NCBI GenBank assembly: GCA_026018925.1
Contig: JAKSZU010000011.1
Span: 11,853,485 to 11,917,484 of the forward strand
Direction of reading: 5' to 3'
Length of the DNA stretch: 64,000 nt
From: Tupaia tana
Lineage: Eukaryota; Chordata; Mammalia; Scandentia; Tupaiidae
Part shown: positions 1 to 60,933 of the stretch, one piece after another
Layout: the number at the start of each line of letters is the position of its first letter
Numbering within the stretch: the stretch's first letter is position 1
The notes under the pieces: model-generated
Seen by the model: the letters and a program-made list of their open reading frames with translations, nothing else
What the model was told of the DNA's origin: nothing
Databases searched by the model: none
Made by a program: the position numbers and the translations under genes

Positions 1-277
1 AAGAGGCAGTCTAGAGTCAGGCAGTCCCAAGCAGAGAGCTGCAGAAGCTGCTGGAGGGCATCCAGGACCAAGGACTTAGGTTGGGTCACCTGAGTCTTGG
101 CTGACCCAGCCTGGGGTCTCTGGGTGCCAGGCAGAGAAGAGGGAAGTGCTCACTCTTCTACCATTTCCTCCTCCCTGCCCCTACACCTCTCACCCCCCTG
201 TGGTAGCCTCTATTAGAAGCCAGCCACAGAACCATAGACATCAAATAACTCGGTGTCATCAACTTGCTATTGAACAG

Positions 278-50528
<50,251 letters not shown>

Positions 50529-50615
50529 CGCCCTCCTGGTGTTCATTGCCATGGGACACCTCTGGGAGAAAGCTGGGAAAATGTGTGAGAAATAAATTCT
50601 CCTCTGTACTTGGAT
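50529..50615 (+). other. MYH13: MYH13 3' untranslated region
   Basis: Short 3' UTR from the stop codon to about 20 bases past AATAAA. The length of about 85-90 bases is estimated from the polyadenylation signal; the cleavage base is not known. Confidence 0.75.
50591..50596 (+). promoter_or_regulatory. Polyadenylation signal AATAAA
   Basis: Canonical hexamer 63 bases after the MYH13 stop codon, followed by a T/GT-rich stretch (from about 50625) that could serve as the downstream element. Confidence 0.85.
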
Positions 50616-50817
50616 TCCCAGCTCTGCTGTGTTTATTATTGTGGTCCATTTCTCCTCTGTGGGGTTGACTTTATGCTTGCCTGTTTTATTGTACACAGAA
50701 AGTGAAGTATGGGAAAGTGAGCTTGCTTCCTTCAAGTGGAAAAGTTGAAGGTTCAACCCATTCCCAAGTAAATCACCTGCTACTATAAACACGTTTTTCA
50801 GGCAGGTAGTAATGCCC

Positions 50818-51010
50818 TTAATTTCTTCCATGAGCGAGAGAGAGAGAGAGACTGTCCTAACAGGTCTTAACTCCACGATCTGCTCAACCTCACCCAGCCC
50901 CAGATCATGGGCATGTGGATATTTGGCGTACTTGGGAAGGTCTCTGGATGCAAACCCAGAACCTCCATGTGACCCACTGAACATCATGTTTTATCACTGT
51001 ATAGCCCCTC
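50818..51010 (-). repeat. Family C SINE
   Basis: TTAATTTCTTCCATGAGCGAG, CTCCACGATCTGCTCAACC, AGATCATGGGCATGTGG, TTTTATCACTGTATAGCCCC. First repeat after MYH13. Confidence 0.8.
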
Positions 51011-51076
51011 CATAAACATTTAAAAACAAAGACCCTGTATTACCTCAGACCTTTTAGACTCGCTATTATCAGAAAG

Positions 51077-51142
51077 ACAGTCTGTAGTTCCAGCAACTCA
51101 GGAGACTGAGGCAGGAGGATAGTGACATAGCAAGGCCTGCCA
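51077..51142 (+). repeat. 7SL-derived (Alu-like) fragment
   Basis: CTGTAGTTCCAGCAACTCAGGAGACTGAGGCAGGAGGATAG then CATAGCAAGGCCTG: close to the Alu/7SL core. Too short to show a tRNA head. Confidence 0.7.
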
Positions 51143-51162
51143 ATCAATCAATCGATCAATCA

Positions 51163-51385
51163 AACTACCATATGACCCAGCAATCCCGTTCTGAGTATAT
51201 AGCCAAAGGAAATGAAATCAGGACCCTGAAGAAAGATCTTCACTCTCATGTTCGTTGCCACATTATTCACAGTAGCCAAGATATGGAAACAAATGTTTGC
51301 TAGCAGATAGATAACTGGGAAAAGAAATGTGGCATGTCTATGCAATGGAATACTATTCAGCCTTTAAAAAGAAGAAAATCAAAGA
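51163..51385 (+). mobile_element. L1 ORF2 3' fragment
   Basis: ACCATATGACCCAGCAATCCC, GAGTATATAGCCAAAGG, GTAGCCAAGATATGGAAAC, GGAATACTATTCAGCC: the conserved 3' part of mammalian L1, plus strand, truncated at both ends. Confidence 0.88.
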
Positions 51386-51440
51386 AGGGGAGGAAGAAGA
51401 GGACTTGTAAGAAGGTACACATATATTAAAACGTCAAGTT

Positions 51441-51614
51441 GGGGGCCAGCAGGTGGTGTGGTGGTTAAGGGCACTGGACTCCCACATGGCCAACCACATT
51501 TTGAGTCCTGAACCTGGCAGCTTGCTTTCCCACTTTCCTTCTTGCTCTGTCCCTCTCTGGTCAAACTAATATAAATAAGTAAATAAGGTTAAGTAAAATA
51601 ATTATTTTTTAAAA
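51441..51614 (+). repeat. Family B SINE
   Basis: GGGCCAGCAGGTGGTGTGGTGG head, TTTTGAGTCCTGAACCTGG, CTCTGGTCAAACTAATATAAA tail. Confidence 0.9.
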
Positions 51615-51648
51615 CTCAAGTTTTTTAAAAACAACACTTTAAATATAT

Positions 51649-51721
51649 ATCGAGTTGTTGGAAAAGTCATGACAAATTTTTGCATAGGAAAAATACGTCA
51701 TGACTTTTCTGACAACTAATA
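51649..51721. mobile_element. Palindromic ~70-bp miniature element
   Basis: AGTTGTTGGAAAAGTCATGAC on the left is nearly the reverse complement of GTCATGACTTTTCTGACAACT on the right. TA-rich borders suggest a mariner-derived MITE. Confidence 0.75.
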
Positions 51722-51831
51722 TAATTCCTGTTCGTCAGGTATGCCTTAATAAAGCTGAAAAAATGCTCAGATATTAGAAGAATGAAGGGAGAGGGAAAAA
51801 AGGAAGGAAGCTGGTCATTTCCTGGTGGAAA

Positions 51832-51980
51832 TGAAGGCATGTGTACCCCAAATTCCAACAGAATGGATTGCAGCATGACCACACTCCATTGGAGGGGGGG
51901 TGATTTCTCCCTGTCCCTTTTTTCTTTTGTCTTTCCAACTCTGACGAGCACATGTGATCTCTGGAAAATTAAAAAAGGAA
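51832..51980 (+). repeat. Older family A SINE, head missing
   Basis: AAGGCATGTGTACCCCAAATTCC, GGATTGCAGCATGACCAC, GAGCACATGTGATCTCTGG and A-rich tail. Confidence 0.7.
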
Positions 51981-52128
51981 AGGATCACCCCATTTTTGCA
52001 GCCGAGGAATCTGAGGCCAGGAGAGAGAAGTGGCATTCTCAAAGTCCATCTGTCTAGTCCTGCTATTCTCGTTGCCCCCCATAAGAGCAATCATATTTCA
52101 GTTACAGAGAACTACTTCATATGATGCT

Positions 52129-52378
52129 AATTTTTTTGAGAGATTTTCGCTGTAGGGTATGTGTGCTCACCAGAGAGACAGAGAAAGACAGAAAGCATGA
52201 AATCACCCCCCAGGGAGGATGGCCATGCCGCAATCCTTTCTCCTCCATTCTCCTCTCGGGATTTTGGACATGCACACACAGGCGCCTGGTGTGAGTTTCA
52301 AGTTGCCAAATCTGGGACTCCAACTACGGTTGACCTCACGGGAGTCCAGCAGCATCACCATTACACCATCAGCTGCTT
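52129..52378 (-). repeat. Family A SINE
   Basis: GAGAGATTTTCGCTGTAGGG, CCCCCAGGGAGGATGGCC, CTACGGTTGACCTCACG, TACACCATCAGCTG. Confidence 0.9.
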
Positions 52379-54157
52379 CTGATGCTAAATATTAACCTAT
52401 TTGTCTCTCTCCCATTCCAGCCTCCTAACAAGCCTGTCAGGAGCTCAGGCAGGTAGCCATGCCATCATGTTCTAGAGGTGTTGCAGACAAGTGATGACAA
52501 GTTCTGCCCAGTGTCTTAAGGCAATGAGAATGCAGCTCTTCAGACTGAAGCTCACAGAGGGTTTTCCCTCTAAGTGGGCATGTGCTGTCGTGGTGACAGC
52601 CCAGAGTCCCACCTTTCTGGTGGGTCCCCATCACGATAATACTCACTAGCTTTGTGACCTTGGACATATCACTTCAAAGCCTCAGTCTCATCACATGTAA
52701 AATAGAATGTCGCCATTTCCTGTAGAGCGGCATTTTGTGAAGTAAATGAGACACATGGAAGCAATTCTCATCTAGAGCCTGGTACCTGGTAAGCTCTCCG
52801 ATAACCTGTTATAGTGACAGGAAGGGCTGAACCATGACCCCACAGGGTAGGTGGGAGAACAAGACCAGGATCAAAATGGATAAGACCGTGGGGCTTCCGC
52901 TGTGTCTCTAAGGGGTTTTCTCTGGTTTGAGGAGTTAACACACCACACATTTGGGCTGGGTCATAAAAACTTCCCATGGAATCACTCCATCTTGGCACCC
53001 CAACAAAATCAGATCTGAATCCATCTTCTCAAATACTCCCCAGTTCACCCTGAAAGGAAGAAGCCATGTTCAAGTATCTCAGCATGTCTCTGTCCCCTGC
53101 CTGTACCCAGTACCCGGCCCCAGGTCTCTAAGTGAGAAGACAAAGGGCATTTCTGTATCTTTTGCAGTGCTCAACAGGGTCTCCGGCCTCATCAGAATTC
53201 TGATGATCAAACAAATGAATGAATGAGTCTTTCATGTCTAGACACCAGGTATACGCTGACACAAATTACATAACTAAAGAGAAATAGTCTTTTCCTTTGT
53301 GAGGAATAAAAGAAAGGGAAGGGACTGAAGATGAGGTTCATGTTCGTGTCTACCTGTCTGATTCCACCTGGTAGCTAGAAACCAGTACCAGGCCCTGAGG
53401 CTGAGCGGGGTGACTCTGGCCTCTGATTCTCTTGGGAAATGGAGAGGGAGGTGGAGGAGACCTTTCTTGGGTGGTCTTGCATATTAGGTGATAGGGCGTG
53501 CCCAGGACAGAAGCCAGAAAGCATCTTAACTTACCAATGGACCAGGGAGAGTCAGGAAATGCCTCTGGGCCCCAACACAAGATGAGGTTCCGTCCTGGCA
53601 TTGTCTACCCACGCAACGGGGCAGGTTGTTAAAAGGTTCGCATGTGATGCTATGCAAAATGTTTTCTCAACTAAGCGACGCTGCCCAACCAGAAGGTGGC
53701 ATTCTCGCTGCTGCTTTATGGTATTAATGATGATAATAATAACACTACCCCTGTTGTTGTTGTTGTTGTTGTTGCCGCTGCTACTATTCAGTAGTCAAAC
53801 CTTGCCACCACAGCTGGGCTTTGAGCTGCAGAGCCTTGGAGGAGCCAACCCAGGCCCATAGTCCACTTGAAAACAGAGCTCTGCTGCCACCTCCTGGCTG
53901 CAAAAAGACATGCGTTCATTATGCAAATGACCCAGAGATCACACTCACCAGGTCTTGGACTAGATTTTGAAAGTCAGAGGTGTCCTTGAGAATCATGACC
54001 ATCTGGTCCAGGTGCCTGGTTTTGCAGATGAGAAAACTGAGATTAGTGATAGTACATGGTAACCGCTCAGTCAGACACCAGAGCCAGACACCTCCAGTAG
54101 CTTGGCTGCCATACCAGGACTCCCCAAACCGAATGTCCATAGAAAATGCCTGTGGGA
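52379..54157 (+). other. Downstream intergenic DNA, mostly unrecognised
   Basis: About 1.8 kb without SINEs. A MIR fragment lies at 52640-52810 and (GTT)n at about 53752-53774. ATGCAAAT at 53921 and a CTCF-like TGCCACCTCCTGG at 53885 stand out. No gene recognised. Confidence 0.45.
52640..52810 (+). repeat. MIR SINE fragment
   Basis: CACTAGCTTTGTGACCTTGGACATATCAC, CCTCAGTCTCATCACATGTAAAATAGAATG, CCTGGTACCTGGTAAGC: a classic forward MIR. Confidence 0.8.
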
Positions 54158-54445
54158 GGGACCAGCAGTTAGCGTAATGGCTATATCGCTGGACTCCCAT
54201 GTAGTCGACCGCAGTTCACATCCCAGACCCGGTGGCTTAAAACTCACGCCGAGTGAGTGTGCGTGCATGCCCAAGATCCCAGGAGGAGAACGGAGGAGAA
54301 GGGATTGCAGTGTGGCCATCTCCCCTGGGGGGTGATTTCTCGCTTTCTATCTATCTGTCTCTGTCTGTCTGGCGAGCGCACGCGCCCTATAGCAAAACCT
54401 CTCAAAAAAAAAAAAAAAAAAAAAGAAAAAGAAAGAAAGAAAGAA
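54158..54445 (+). repeat. Family A SINE (young)
   Basis: GGGACCAGCAGTTAGCGTAATGG, complete; the tail runs into (GAAA)n. Duplication AGAAAATGCCTGTGGGAG at 54140 and 54446. Confidence 0.94.
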
Positions 54446-54460
54446 AGAAAATGCCTGTGG

Positions 54461-54690
54461 GAGCCGGGCAGGGGTGCCGTGGTAACCGACGTTCTGTGAG
54501 GCTGTCCACATGGGGAGTTGCCAGATTCACATCCAGAGACCTCCCTGTGTGAGCAAGTGTGGGTGTATTTCCCCGTTACCCAGGGCTGGCTTAGGTTGGG
54601 GGTAGGTCATTGAATGAAGACCACATCAGGAGTGCCTGTCTCTCTGTCTCTCTCTTGCTCACGGAAGAGATAAATAAACTTTTAAAAATA
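54461..54690 (+). repeat. Family C SINE, forward
   Basis: GCCGGGCAGGGGTGCCGTGGT head, GATTCACATCCAGAGACC, TCTCTCTTGCTCACGGAAGAG and AATAAACTTTTAAAAAT tail: reverse complement of the family C layout. Confidence 0.7.
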
Positions 54691-54721
54691 AATTTTTTTT
54701 TCAGTTGCAAAATCATTTTTT

Positions 54722-54870
54722 TAAAGAATTATTTATTTAATTGTATTTATTTAAATTTTTGACCAGAGAAAGACAGGGAGAAGGAGAAAGCAAGCCATCA
54801 GGTCTGGTACTTGAACCATGGTCAGCCATATGGGAGTCCAGCACCTCAACCACCACACCACCTGCTGGCC
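54722..54870 (-). repeat. Family B SINE
   Basis: AAAGAATTATTTATTTAATTG, TTTTGACCAGAGAAAGAC, GTACTTGAACCATGGTCAGCC, CACACCACCTGCTGGCC. Confidence 0.88.
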
Positions 54871-55348
54871 TTTAGTTGCAAAATCTTGAGATAGAGGGTT
54901 TGGACCGCTGGGCAGAGAAGTCCCAGAGAGATGGCCCTGCCTCTGCTGGCCAAGGGTCTGCTTCCTTTCCTGGCTCTCCTCGCCCCAGGAATCTCTTCTA
55001 GGCTAGAAGAGAAGAGTTGGTTGTAGAGGAGAAAGCAGTACACCTACACAAACAGCTCCTTGCCCCAGCAGGGGCAATGACCAGAGAACAGATGTCTCTG
55101 GGATGAAGGTGACCCATGGCAGGTCAAAAGGGCAGGTCCCTGGCTCTTTTCCTAGGCCCAAGACATAGGACCAGGATATCCACCCCACAGCAAGATGCCC
55201 TACGTCAGGACTGTGCTGTTTGAACCTTGAGACCTTTCTACCTATCTCCACCTGCTCAGCACCCCCAGGAGGTTGGCATCAGTGGGCTCCCTTGCCCTCT
55301 AGCTTTTGGGTGGGTTTAGCCAATAAGGAGCTGGGTTAGAAGAGTGGG
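54871..55348 (+). other. Intergenic DNA, nothing recognised
   Basis: No repeat or gene feature recognised. Confidence 0.35.
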
Positions 55349-55725
55349 GGAGTAGCAGGTGGTGTGGTGGTTAACAGCTGGATCCCACAGGGTCAGCTCT
55401 GTGGTTCAAATCCTGTTGAAAAATCAAATTGGGTGCATGCCCAAAATCCCAGGAGAATGGAGGAGAAGAGATTATGGCATGGCCATCTACCCTGGGAGTT
55501 GCTTTCTTACTTTCCCTCTCTGTCTGTCTCCTTGGTGAGTGCCTGTGCCCTATAGCAAAAAGGAAAGAAAAGGAAAGGAAAAAAAGAAAAGAAAAGAAAA
55601 AAGAGAAGAGAAGAGAAAGAAAAGAATAGAAAAGAGGAAGGAGAAGGAGAAAAGGAGAAGGACAAGGAGAAGAAGAAGAAGAACAAGAAAAAGAAGAAAG
55701 AGGAAAGCAGAGCAGAACAGAGGGG
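55349..55725 (+). repeat. Older family A SINE with long purine tail
   Basis: GTAGCAGGTGGTGTGGTGG head, GTTCAAATCCTG, body, GTGCCCTATAGCAAAAAGG, then an uninterrupted purine tract (AAAGG/GAAGA) to about 55725. Confidence 0.85.
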
Positions 55726-56331
55726 AGGAGCAAACTGAGGCCAGTGTTTATTTCTGGTGCCCCTTCTGGTGGTGAAAGATCCCATTGCCTGTCAGTCATC
55801 TCAGTCCCCAGGCCTTCCCTGTCACCAAACTTTGGTAACTCCCCCCACCCCCCACTGCTTGCACTGTCAGGCTTAGGGCAGATGATGGAGCCCTGAGCTA
55901 CTAGACTGGGGTTTCTGCTCTTCCCCTGTGGCTTCCTGATACACGCCCTCTCACCTTTGTCAAGTGCCTCTCCTTCAGACACACTTCACATTATGCTAAT
56001 TTGGGTATGCTGTCTATTCCCGGTAAGACTCTGGACTGACATGGGACCCTTGTCTGCACATCTATTTTTCTGTCTTGTCCCTCCTATTGAGCTGGACCAA
56101 CTGACCATGCAAAGTAAGAGTGCTACCTCACACCCATTTGAAGACATCTGCAGTCACAAATGCCATTCCGATAGGAAAAAACACGTTCAGTTTCATTGCA
56201 CACTTCGACCTGGCACCAGCCTTCACCAAAATCAAGCTTTTAGGATGAGTGTCAGGTCCCCTTTTAAATTCAAACCAGAACTTACACTCACAACTCTGAA
56301 CCCATGAAGCAGTCATTTACATCTAAGATCT
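55726..56331 (+). other. Intergenic DNA, nothing recognised
   Basis: No repeat family recognised. Confidence 0.35.
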
Positions 56332-56598
56332 TTTTTTTTTTTTTTTTTGGAGAGGTCTCCACTATAGGGCGCGTGCGCTCGCCAGACTGACAGGGAGAAA
56401 CAGAGAGACAGAAAGCAAGAAATCACCCCCAGAGAGGATGGTCATGCCGCAATCCCTTCTCCTCCATTCTCCTCTCGGGATCTTGGGCACTCACGCACAC
56501 GCGCCCAGCGTGAGTTTTAAGCCACTGGGTCCGGGACGCGAACCGCGGTCGACTACGTGGGAGTCCAGCGACATAGCCATTACGCTAACTGCTGGTCC
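56332..56598 (-). repeat. Family A SINE (young)
   Basis: Poly(T), CACTATAGGGCGCGTGCGCTC, CGGTCGACTACGTGGGAGTC, CTAACTGCTGGTCCC. Duplication CATCTAAGATCT on both sides. Confidence 0.94.
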
Positions 56599-56942
56599 CA
56601 TCTAAGATCTAAGTGGCATCAGAGGTGTGCTGAAACCAGCTAGTACCAGCTCAAAAGAGTGAATTATGCAATTTAAGGGAGTTTTATGAGCCAGTTGTTA
56701 ACCAGACCTAGTTAACAACCAACTTATTACAAATTAAATTATGTAAATTTACAATTAAAAATAATTATACTGAAAACAAGTAACAAATAGTCAAAACTAA
56801 AAGTTTTTAAATTACTACATTTTATTATTATCTATACTCGCTTTAGATTATCTATAGCTATTAAGTCCGTGTATGGGAATTTTCTGTCATGGTCTATGAT
56901 GTGTATCTCTTTCTATCTCCCATTCAACAATGTCATGTTGTG

Positions 56943-57100
56943 GGACTGGCAGGTGGTGTGGTGGTTAAGGGCACTGGACTCCCACATGGCCAACCACAGT
57001 TCGAGTCCTGGACCTGGAGTCTTGCTTTCTCACTTTCCCTCTCTCTCTCCCTCTCAATCTGTCCTCCTCTGGTCAAATTAAAAATAAGTAAATAAATAAA
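56943..57100 (+). repeat. Family B SINE
   Basis: GGACTGGCAGGTGGTGTGGTGG head, AGTTCGAGTCCTGGACCTGG, CCTCTGGTCAAATTAAAAAT tail. Confidence 0.9.
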
Positions 57101-57154
57101 GTGTGGACAGAAGTCTGACTACTTTTCCTATTTTCCAAAATCTTTTCAAAAGGG

Positions 57155-57650
57155 ACTGGGGAAGTCATGCCCACAAACATTAACAGACCATTTATTTTCT
57201 ATTAACAGGATTCTTCCTACCTCCTGTCCCTGGCATAGTATCTTTGAGATGTATATTTCAACCAATTACAGTATATTCTTTTGCTTATCTCTTCCCAAGA
57301 CACAGAACTTCTCTTTTCCTTGAGATGGAGATTAATCTTTTCTTTAACTAATCTCTTCCCAAGACACAGATCTTCCCTTCCAATCACCAACCTAAGAATT
57401 GTGGAACCCACCTATAACCTACAAGCCCCCCCTTCTACATGTCCCGCCTTTTTGGGCCAGACCAATGGAAAATCTCTTCACTAAATGTTGTCTGTCAATC
57501 TCAAAAACAAATAAAAGGAACCCCTGTACATGATCACCCCGAGAAAAGGCATGTATGCCTCTTCTCCGGGCCTAGGTCACTCACAGTTGGCTTGGAAATA
57601 AACCACATTAATTATTATTAATTTTACAGTTGGTTATTTTTCCATCGACA
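57155..57650 (+). mobile_element. Class-I-like endogenous retroviral LTR (probable)
   Basis: Old LTR-like sequence: AATAAAAGGAACCCC TATA-like region (about 57509), CCCCGAGAAAAGGCATGTATG, GGCTTGGAAATAAACC with AATAAA at 57597-57602. This promoter-then-poly(A) spacing is typical of a gammaretrovirus-type U3-R-U5. Borders uncertain; no coding genes nearby. Confidence 0.55.
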
Positions 57651-57867
57651 AAAGTTAAATAAAATAATCCTTTAAAAAATAAATAAATAAAAAATAATGT
57701 CACCTTGCTACCTTGAAATTGACCATGGTGGAAATATTTACACTACAGAACTTGGCAAACATGACAAAGCAGGAGTTTTTGTTTGGTAAACATTTACCAA
57801 CACAACACTCAGTGAAACTGCTGGAATTCAAGTAGAAACAAATCTACAATTCTGTAGATGGAGATAA

Positions 57868-57996
57868 TAGGTGGCTTCAAAAAGTTAATAAAAAAATAGA
57901 AAGTGTGAGTCTATTTTGGTGTAAAAATATTTTGAAAAATCCATATATAGTTTTTCCATAATATGCATTTTCCATGAACTTGTTGAATACCCTTTA
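57868..57996. mobile_element. Mariner-like miniature element, copy 4
   Basis: TAGGTGGCTTCAAAAAGTT at the left; TTCCATGAACTTGTTGAATACCCTTTA at the right; interior TCTATTTTGGTGTAAAAATAT. TA at both borders. Confidence 0.72.
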
Positions 57997-58086
57997 TCTT
58001 GGAGAAGACAGTGCCAACTCCCCCTTTCAACTGACCATCAGTCCTACTATCTCTATCAAGGTAGCATATTGAAAAGACTCAGGATC

Positions 58087-58344
58087 GGGACCAGCAGTTA
58101 GCGTAATGCTATGTTGCCGAACTCCCATGTAGCCGACCACGGTTCAAGTCCCGGACCTGGTGGCTTAAACTCGTGCTAGGTGCGTGTGTGTGCATGCCCA
58201 GGATCCCGAGAGAAGGGATTGCTTCGTGGCCATCCCCCCCGGGGGGTGATTTCTTTCTTTCCGTCTCTCTGTGTGTCTCTGTCTTTCTGACAAGTGCACG
58301 TGCCCTATAGCAAAAACCTCGCAAAAAAAAAAAAAAAAAGGAAA

Positions 58345-58412
<68 letters not shown>

Positions 58413-58440
58413 GAAGAAAGAAAGAAAGAAAGAAGAAAAG
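58087..58440 (+). repeat. Family A SINE with (GAAA)n tail
   Basis: GGGACCAGCAGTTAGCGTAATG head, GGTTCAAGTCCCGGACC, a body with a small deletion, GTGCCCTATAGCAAAAACCTC, then poly(A) and about 100 bases of (GAAA)n from 58340. Confidence 0.93.
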
Positions 58441-58816
58441 ATCAAGGATTGACATCCTTCATAGCACAGGAAGAGAGGGAGGGCAGGAAGAGAAGTGTGA
58501 CCCGTTCTGCCCAAGGCTCAACTCCATCACTAGACTCCAGTAGTGAGAACTCGTTCAGCTGTAACAGGAAGTCAGCCACAGTGCCTAGGCAAAAAAGAAC
58601 AAATATTTATTGGTTCACCCAAATGAAAATTCCAAAGGTCCCCAATCTTCAGGCTGACTGAATTCATGAATTTGTGCTTGGATCTAGGTTTTCAGATGAT
58701 TATTTCTCTCTTTCCATCTCTCAGTTCTGCTTTCCTCTGAATCAACTTTATTCCCAAGAAGCTTGGTCCTTTGGATTACAAAACAGTCAGGGTTATAATC
58801 CTATATTTCAAAATCT

Positions 58817-59068
58817 TTTTTTTTTTTCTTGAGATATTTTGTTACAGGGCACATGAGCTCATCAGAGAGACAGACGGAGACAGAAGGTGAGAAATCACCT
58901 TCTGGGCGGATGGCCATGCTGTGATCCCTTCTTCATTCTCCTCTTGGGACTTTGAGCACACACGCATATGCACCCAATATGAGTTTCAAGTCGCTGAGCC
59001 CAGGACTTGAACTGCTGTTGACCACGTGGGCGTCCAGTACCTTAACCACTATACCGCCCACCGGCCCC
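58817..59068 (-). repeat. Older family A SINE
   Basis: CTTGAGATATTTTGTTACAGGGC, GGCGGATGGCCATGCTGTG, ACTTGAACTGCTGTTGACC, ATACCGCCCACCGGCCCC. Confidence 0.87.
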
Positions 59069-59107
59069 TAAAGTATTTTTTAAATCTTTTTAAAAGCTTC
59101 ATATATT

Positions 59108-59370
59108 GGGACCAGCAGTTATAGCGTAATGGCTGTCGCTGGACTCCCACATAGTCGACTGCGGTTCGAGTCTCGGACCTGGTGGCTTAAACTCACACTG
59201 GACACGTGTACGTGCGTGCCCAAGATCCCGAGAGGAGAATGGAGGAGAAGGGATTGCAGCATGGCCATCCTCCCTGGGGGGTGATTTCTCGCTTTCTATC
59301 TCTCTGTCTCTCTGTCTGTCTAGCGAGCACAGGCGCCCTATAGCAAAAACATCTCCAAAAAAAAAAAAAG
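59108..59370 (+). repeat. Family A SINE (young)
   Basis: GGGACCAGCAGTTATAGCGTAATGG head with a 2-base insertion in the A-box region, complete body, poly(A). Duplication AAAAGCTTCATATATT at both ends. Confidence 0.94.
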
Positions 59371-59528
59371 CTTCATATATTTCTTCCATAAGAGAGAGCT
59401 CTTGTCACAGCAATCCATCCCATCTTCAGCCCCAGGTGATGGGCACACGTGTACTCAGGGAGGTGTCCAGGCATGAACCAGAATCTTCCCATGTGGGTCA
59501 GCCTTGCAGAGGTTCGTTGCTACGGTTC
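59371..59528 (-). repeat. Family C SINE, split by the preceding SINE
   Basis: CTTCATATATTTCTTCCATAAG, CAATCCATCCCATCTTCAG, GTGATGGGCACACGTG, GTGGGTCAGCCTTGCAG. The young SINE at 59108 landed at its edge. Confidence 0.75.
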
Positions 59529-59556
59529 TTATTTTGAAACCTTACATAAGGACGCG

Positions 59557-59720
59557 CTGTTCACGAGTCACTGGATCCCACATGATTGTGGTTCTGAAAC
59601 TCCAGGCGTATCCACGAGTGCCTAAGATCTGAGGGTGGGGATCATGGAGTGACCAGAGGAGCACCCTCACACTCCTGCCCCTCATTCTCACGAGCATGTC
59701 TCTCTCATAAAGAAAGAAAA
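59557..59720 (+). repeat. Family C SINE, forward
   Basis: GATCCCACATGATTGTGGTTCTG, GCGTATCCACGAGTGCCTAAG, GGATCATGGAGTGACC, GAGCATGTCTCTCTCATAAAG. Confidence 0.65.
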
Positions 59721-60631
59721 AGAATTTTACAGAAACAACAAAAACGTACACAAGAAGCCTAAAGGTGGTTCCAGCAGAAACCGCAGGGCTGCTTCTGATT
59801 GGTTCTAATTGCCCGATGTGGTCCGGAGTTCTGGAGGTGCAGGAGGATGAGGAGCTTTGATTGGTCAGGCCTGCACCACGGACCCACCCCTGGAGCTTGG
59901 GCGGACCCAGCCCCACCGTCTCCCATCCTTCCTACGAGGTGGAGCTCCTGGTCCCTGAAGCAGCAGTGCGGAAGCCAACGACAAACGATCCTCACTAGCA
60001 TTGTGGCTGTGGACCGGACCGGGCTCAGTCTGTCTCTAGCTTTTAAAACTGAGCTGATCATGCCGTGCCCTAGGTCACTGTGGGACAAAATGATAAGAAG
60101 GCTGGAAGCCCCACCTCAGCAGGAAGCAGGCTCTCTAAAACCAGCCAGCCTCTCCCTTTCTTCCTTACTTATCCTCCCTAATCTAAGCTTTGCTAACTTG
60201 TGTTTCGGCCAGGCGGCTCGCAGGCCCTGCAGACACACCCTGCCCTTCAACAGCCTGCTAAGAGTCCAACTTCTGGTAACAGCGTTTCCTCCCCAGTAGA
60301 TGACTCGCACTCCACACAGGGCCTCCCGTGCTGACAAGGAGGAAGACACAATTGCTCATAGTCACTGCCCTCTTGCCAGGAGCTTCCTGTCCCCTGAGTC
60401 AGGAAGGAGAGTTCTGGGTGGGACCAGACAAAACATCTGGACCCAGATTAATATGTGGCCAGGATCCGGGCCCAGGGCGCCCCCAGCAGGGGGCAGTGGC
60501 ACTGCAGGAGTTGTAGCCTCTGCGAGGGAGCAAGCAGACAGCTTGTCCATTCAGCGGTGAGCTGGCCGGGGCCTACGGCTGTTCGGAGCACAGGAACGCA
60601 GTGGTGAAATGAACAAGAATTACAGGCGCCA
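59721..60631 (+). other. GC-rich intergenic block, unrecognised
   Basis: No SINE for 0.9 kb. Two ATTGG (reverse CCAAT) boxes at 59798 and 59859, and a CTCF-like site at 60483. Open frames show no recognisable protein. Could be a regulatory element or a decayed LTR. Confidence 0.4.
60483..60496 (+). promoter_or_regulatory. Candidate CTCF site
   Basis: CCAGCAGGGGGCAG matches the CTCF core consensus CCASYAGRKGGCAS at 14 of 14 positions, in a GC-rich setting and outside any SINE recognised here. Confidence 0.6.
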
Positions 60632-60933
60632 GGACCAGCAGTTAGCATAATGGCTATGTCGCTGGACTCCCATGTAGTCGGCTGTGGTTCGAGTCCCGGA
60701 CCCGGTGGCTTAAACTCACGCCGGGCACGTGTGCATGCGTACCCAAGATCCCGAGAGGAGAATGGAGGAGAAGGGATTGCGGCGTGGCCATCTCCCCAGA
60801 GGACGACTTCTCACTTTCCCTCTCACCATCTCTATCTGTGTGTCTCTGTCTCTATGTCTCTCTATCTCTCCCCACCCTCCCACCCGCAGAGCACAGATGC
60901 CCTAAGGTATTAAAAAAAAAAAAAAAAAAAAAA
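60632..60933 (+). repeat. Family A SINE with variant 3' end
   Basis: GGACCAGCAGTTAGCATAATGG head and normal body. The CT-rich end is longer and ends CACAGATGCCCTAAGGTATT plus poly(A), instead of CCCTATAGCAAAAA. Confidence 0.9.

Noticed and set aside
1-277. Search for the preceding MYH13 exon (ending NSSRF) in the first 277 bases
   Set aside because: No frame gives the expected NDNSSRF sequence; this stretch is intron.
55371-55982. 203-codon reverse open frame rich in Ser/Phe/Leu
   Set aside because: It is the antisense translation of the purine tract and SINE at 55349-55725.
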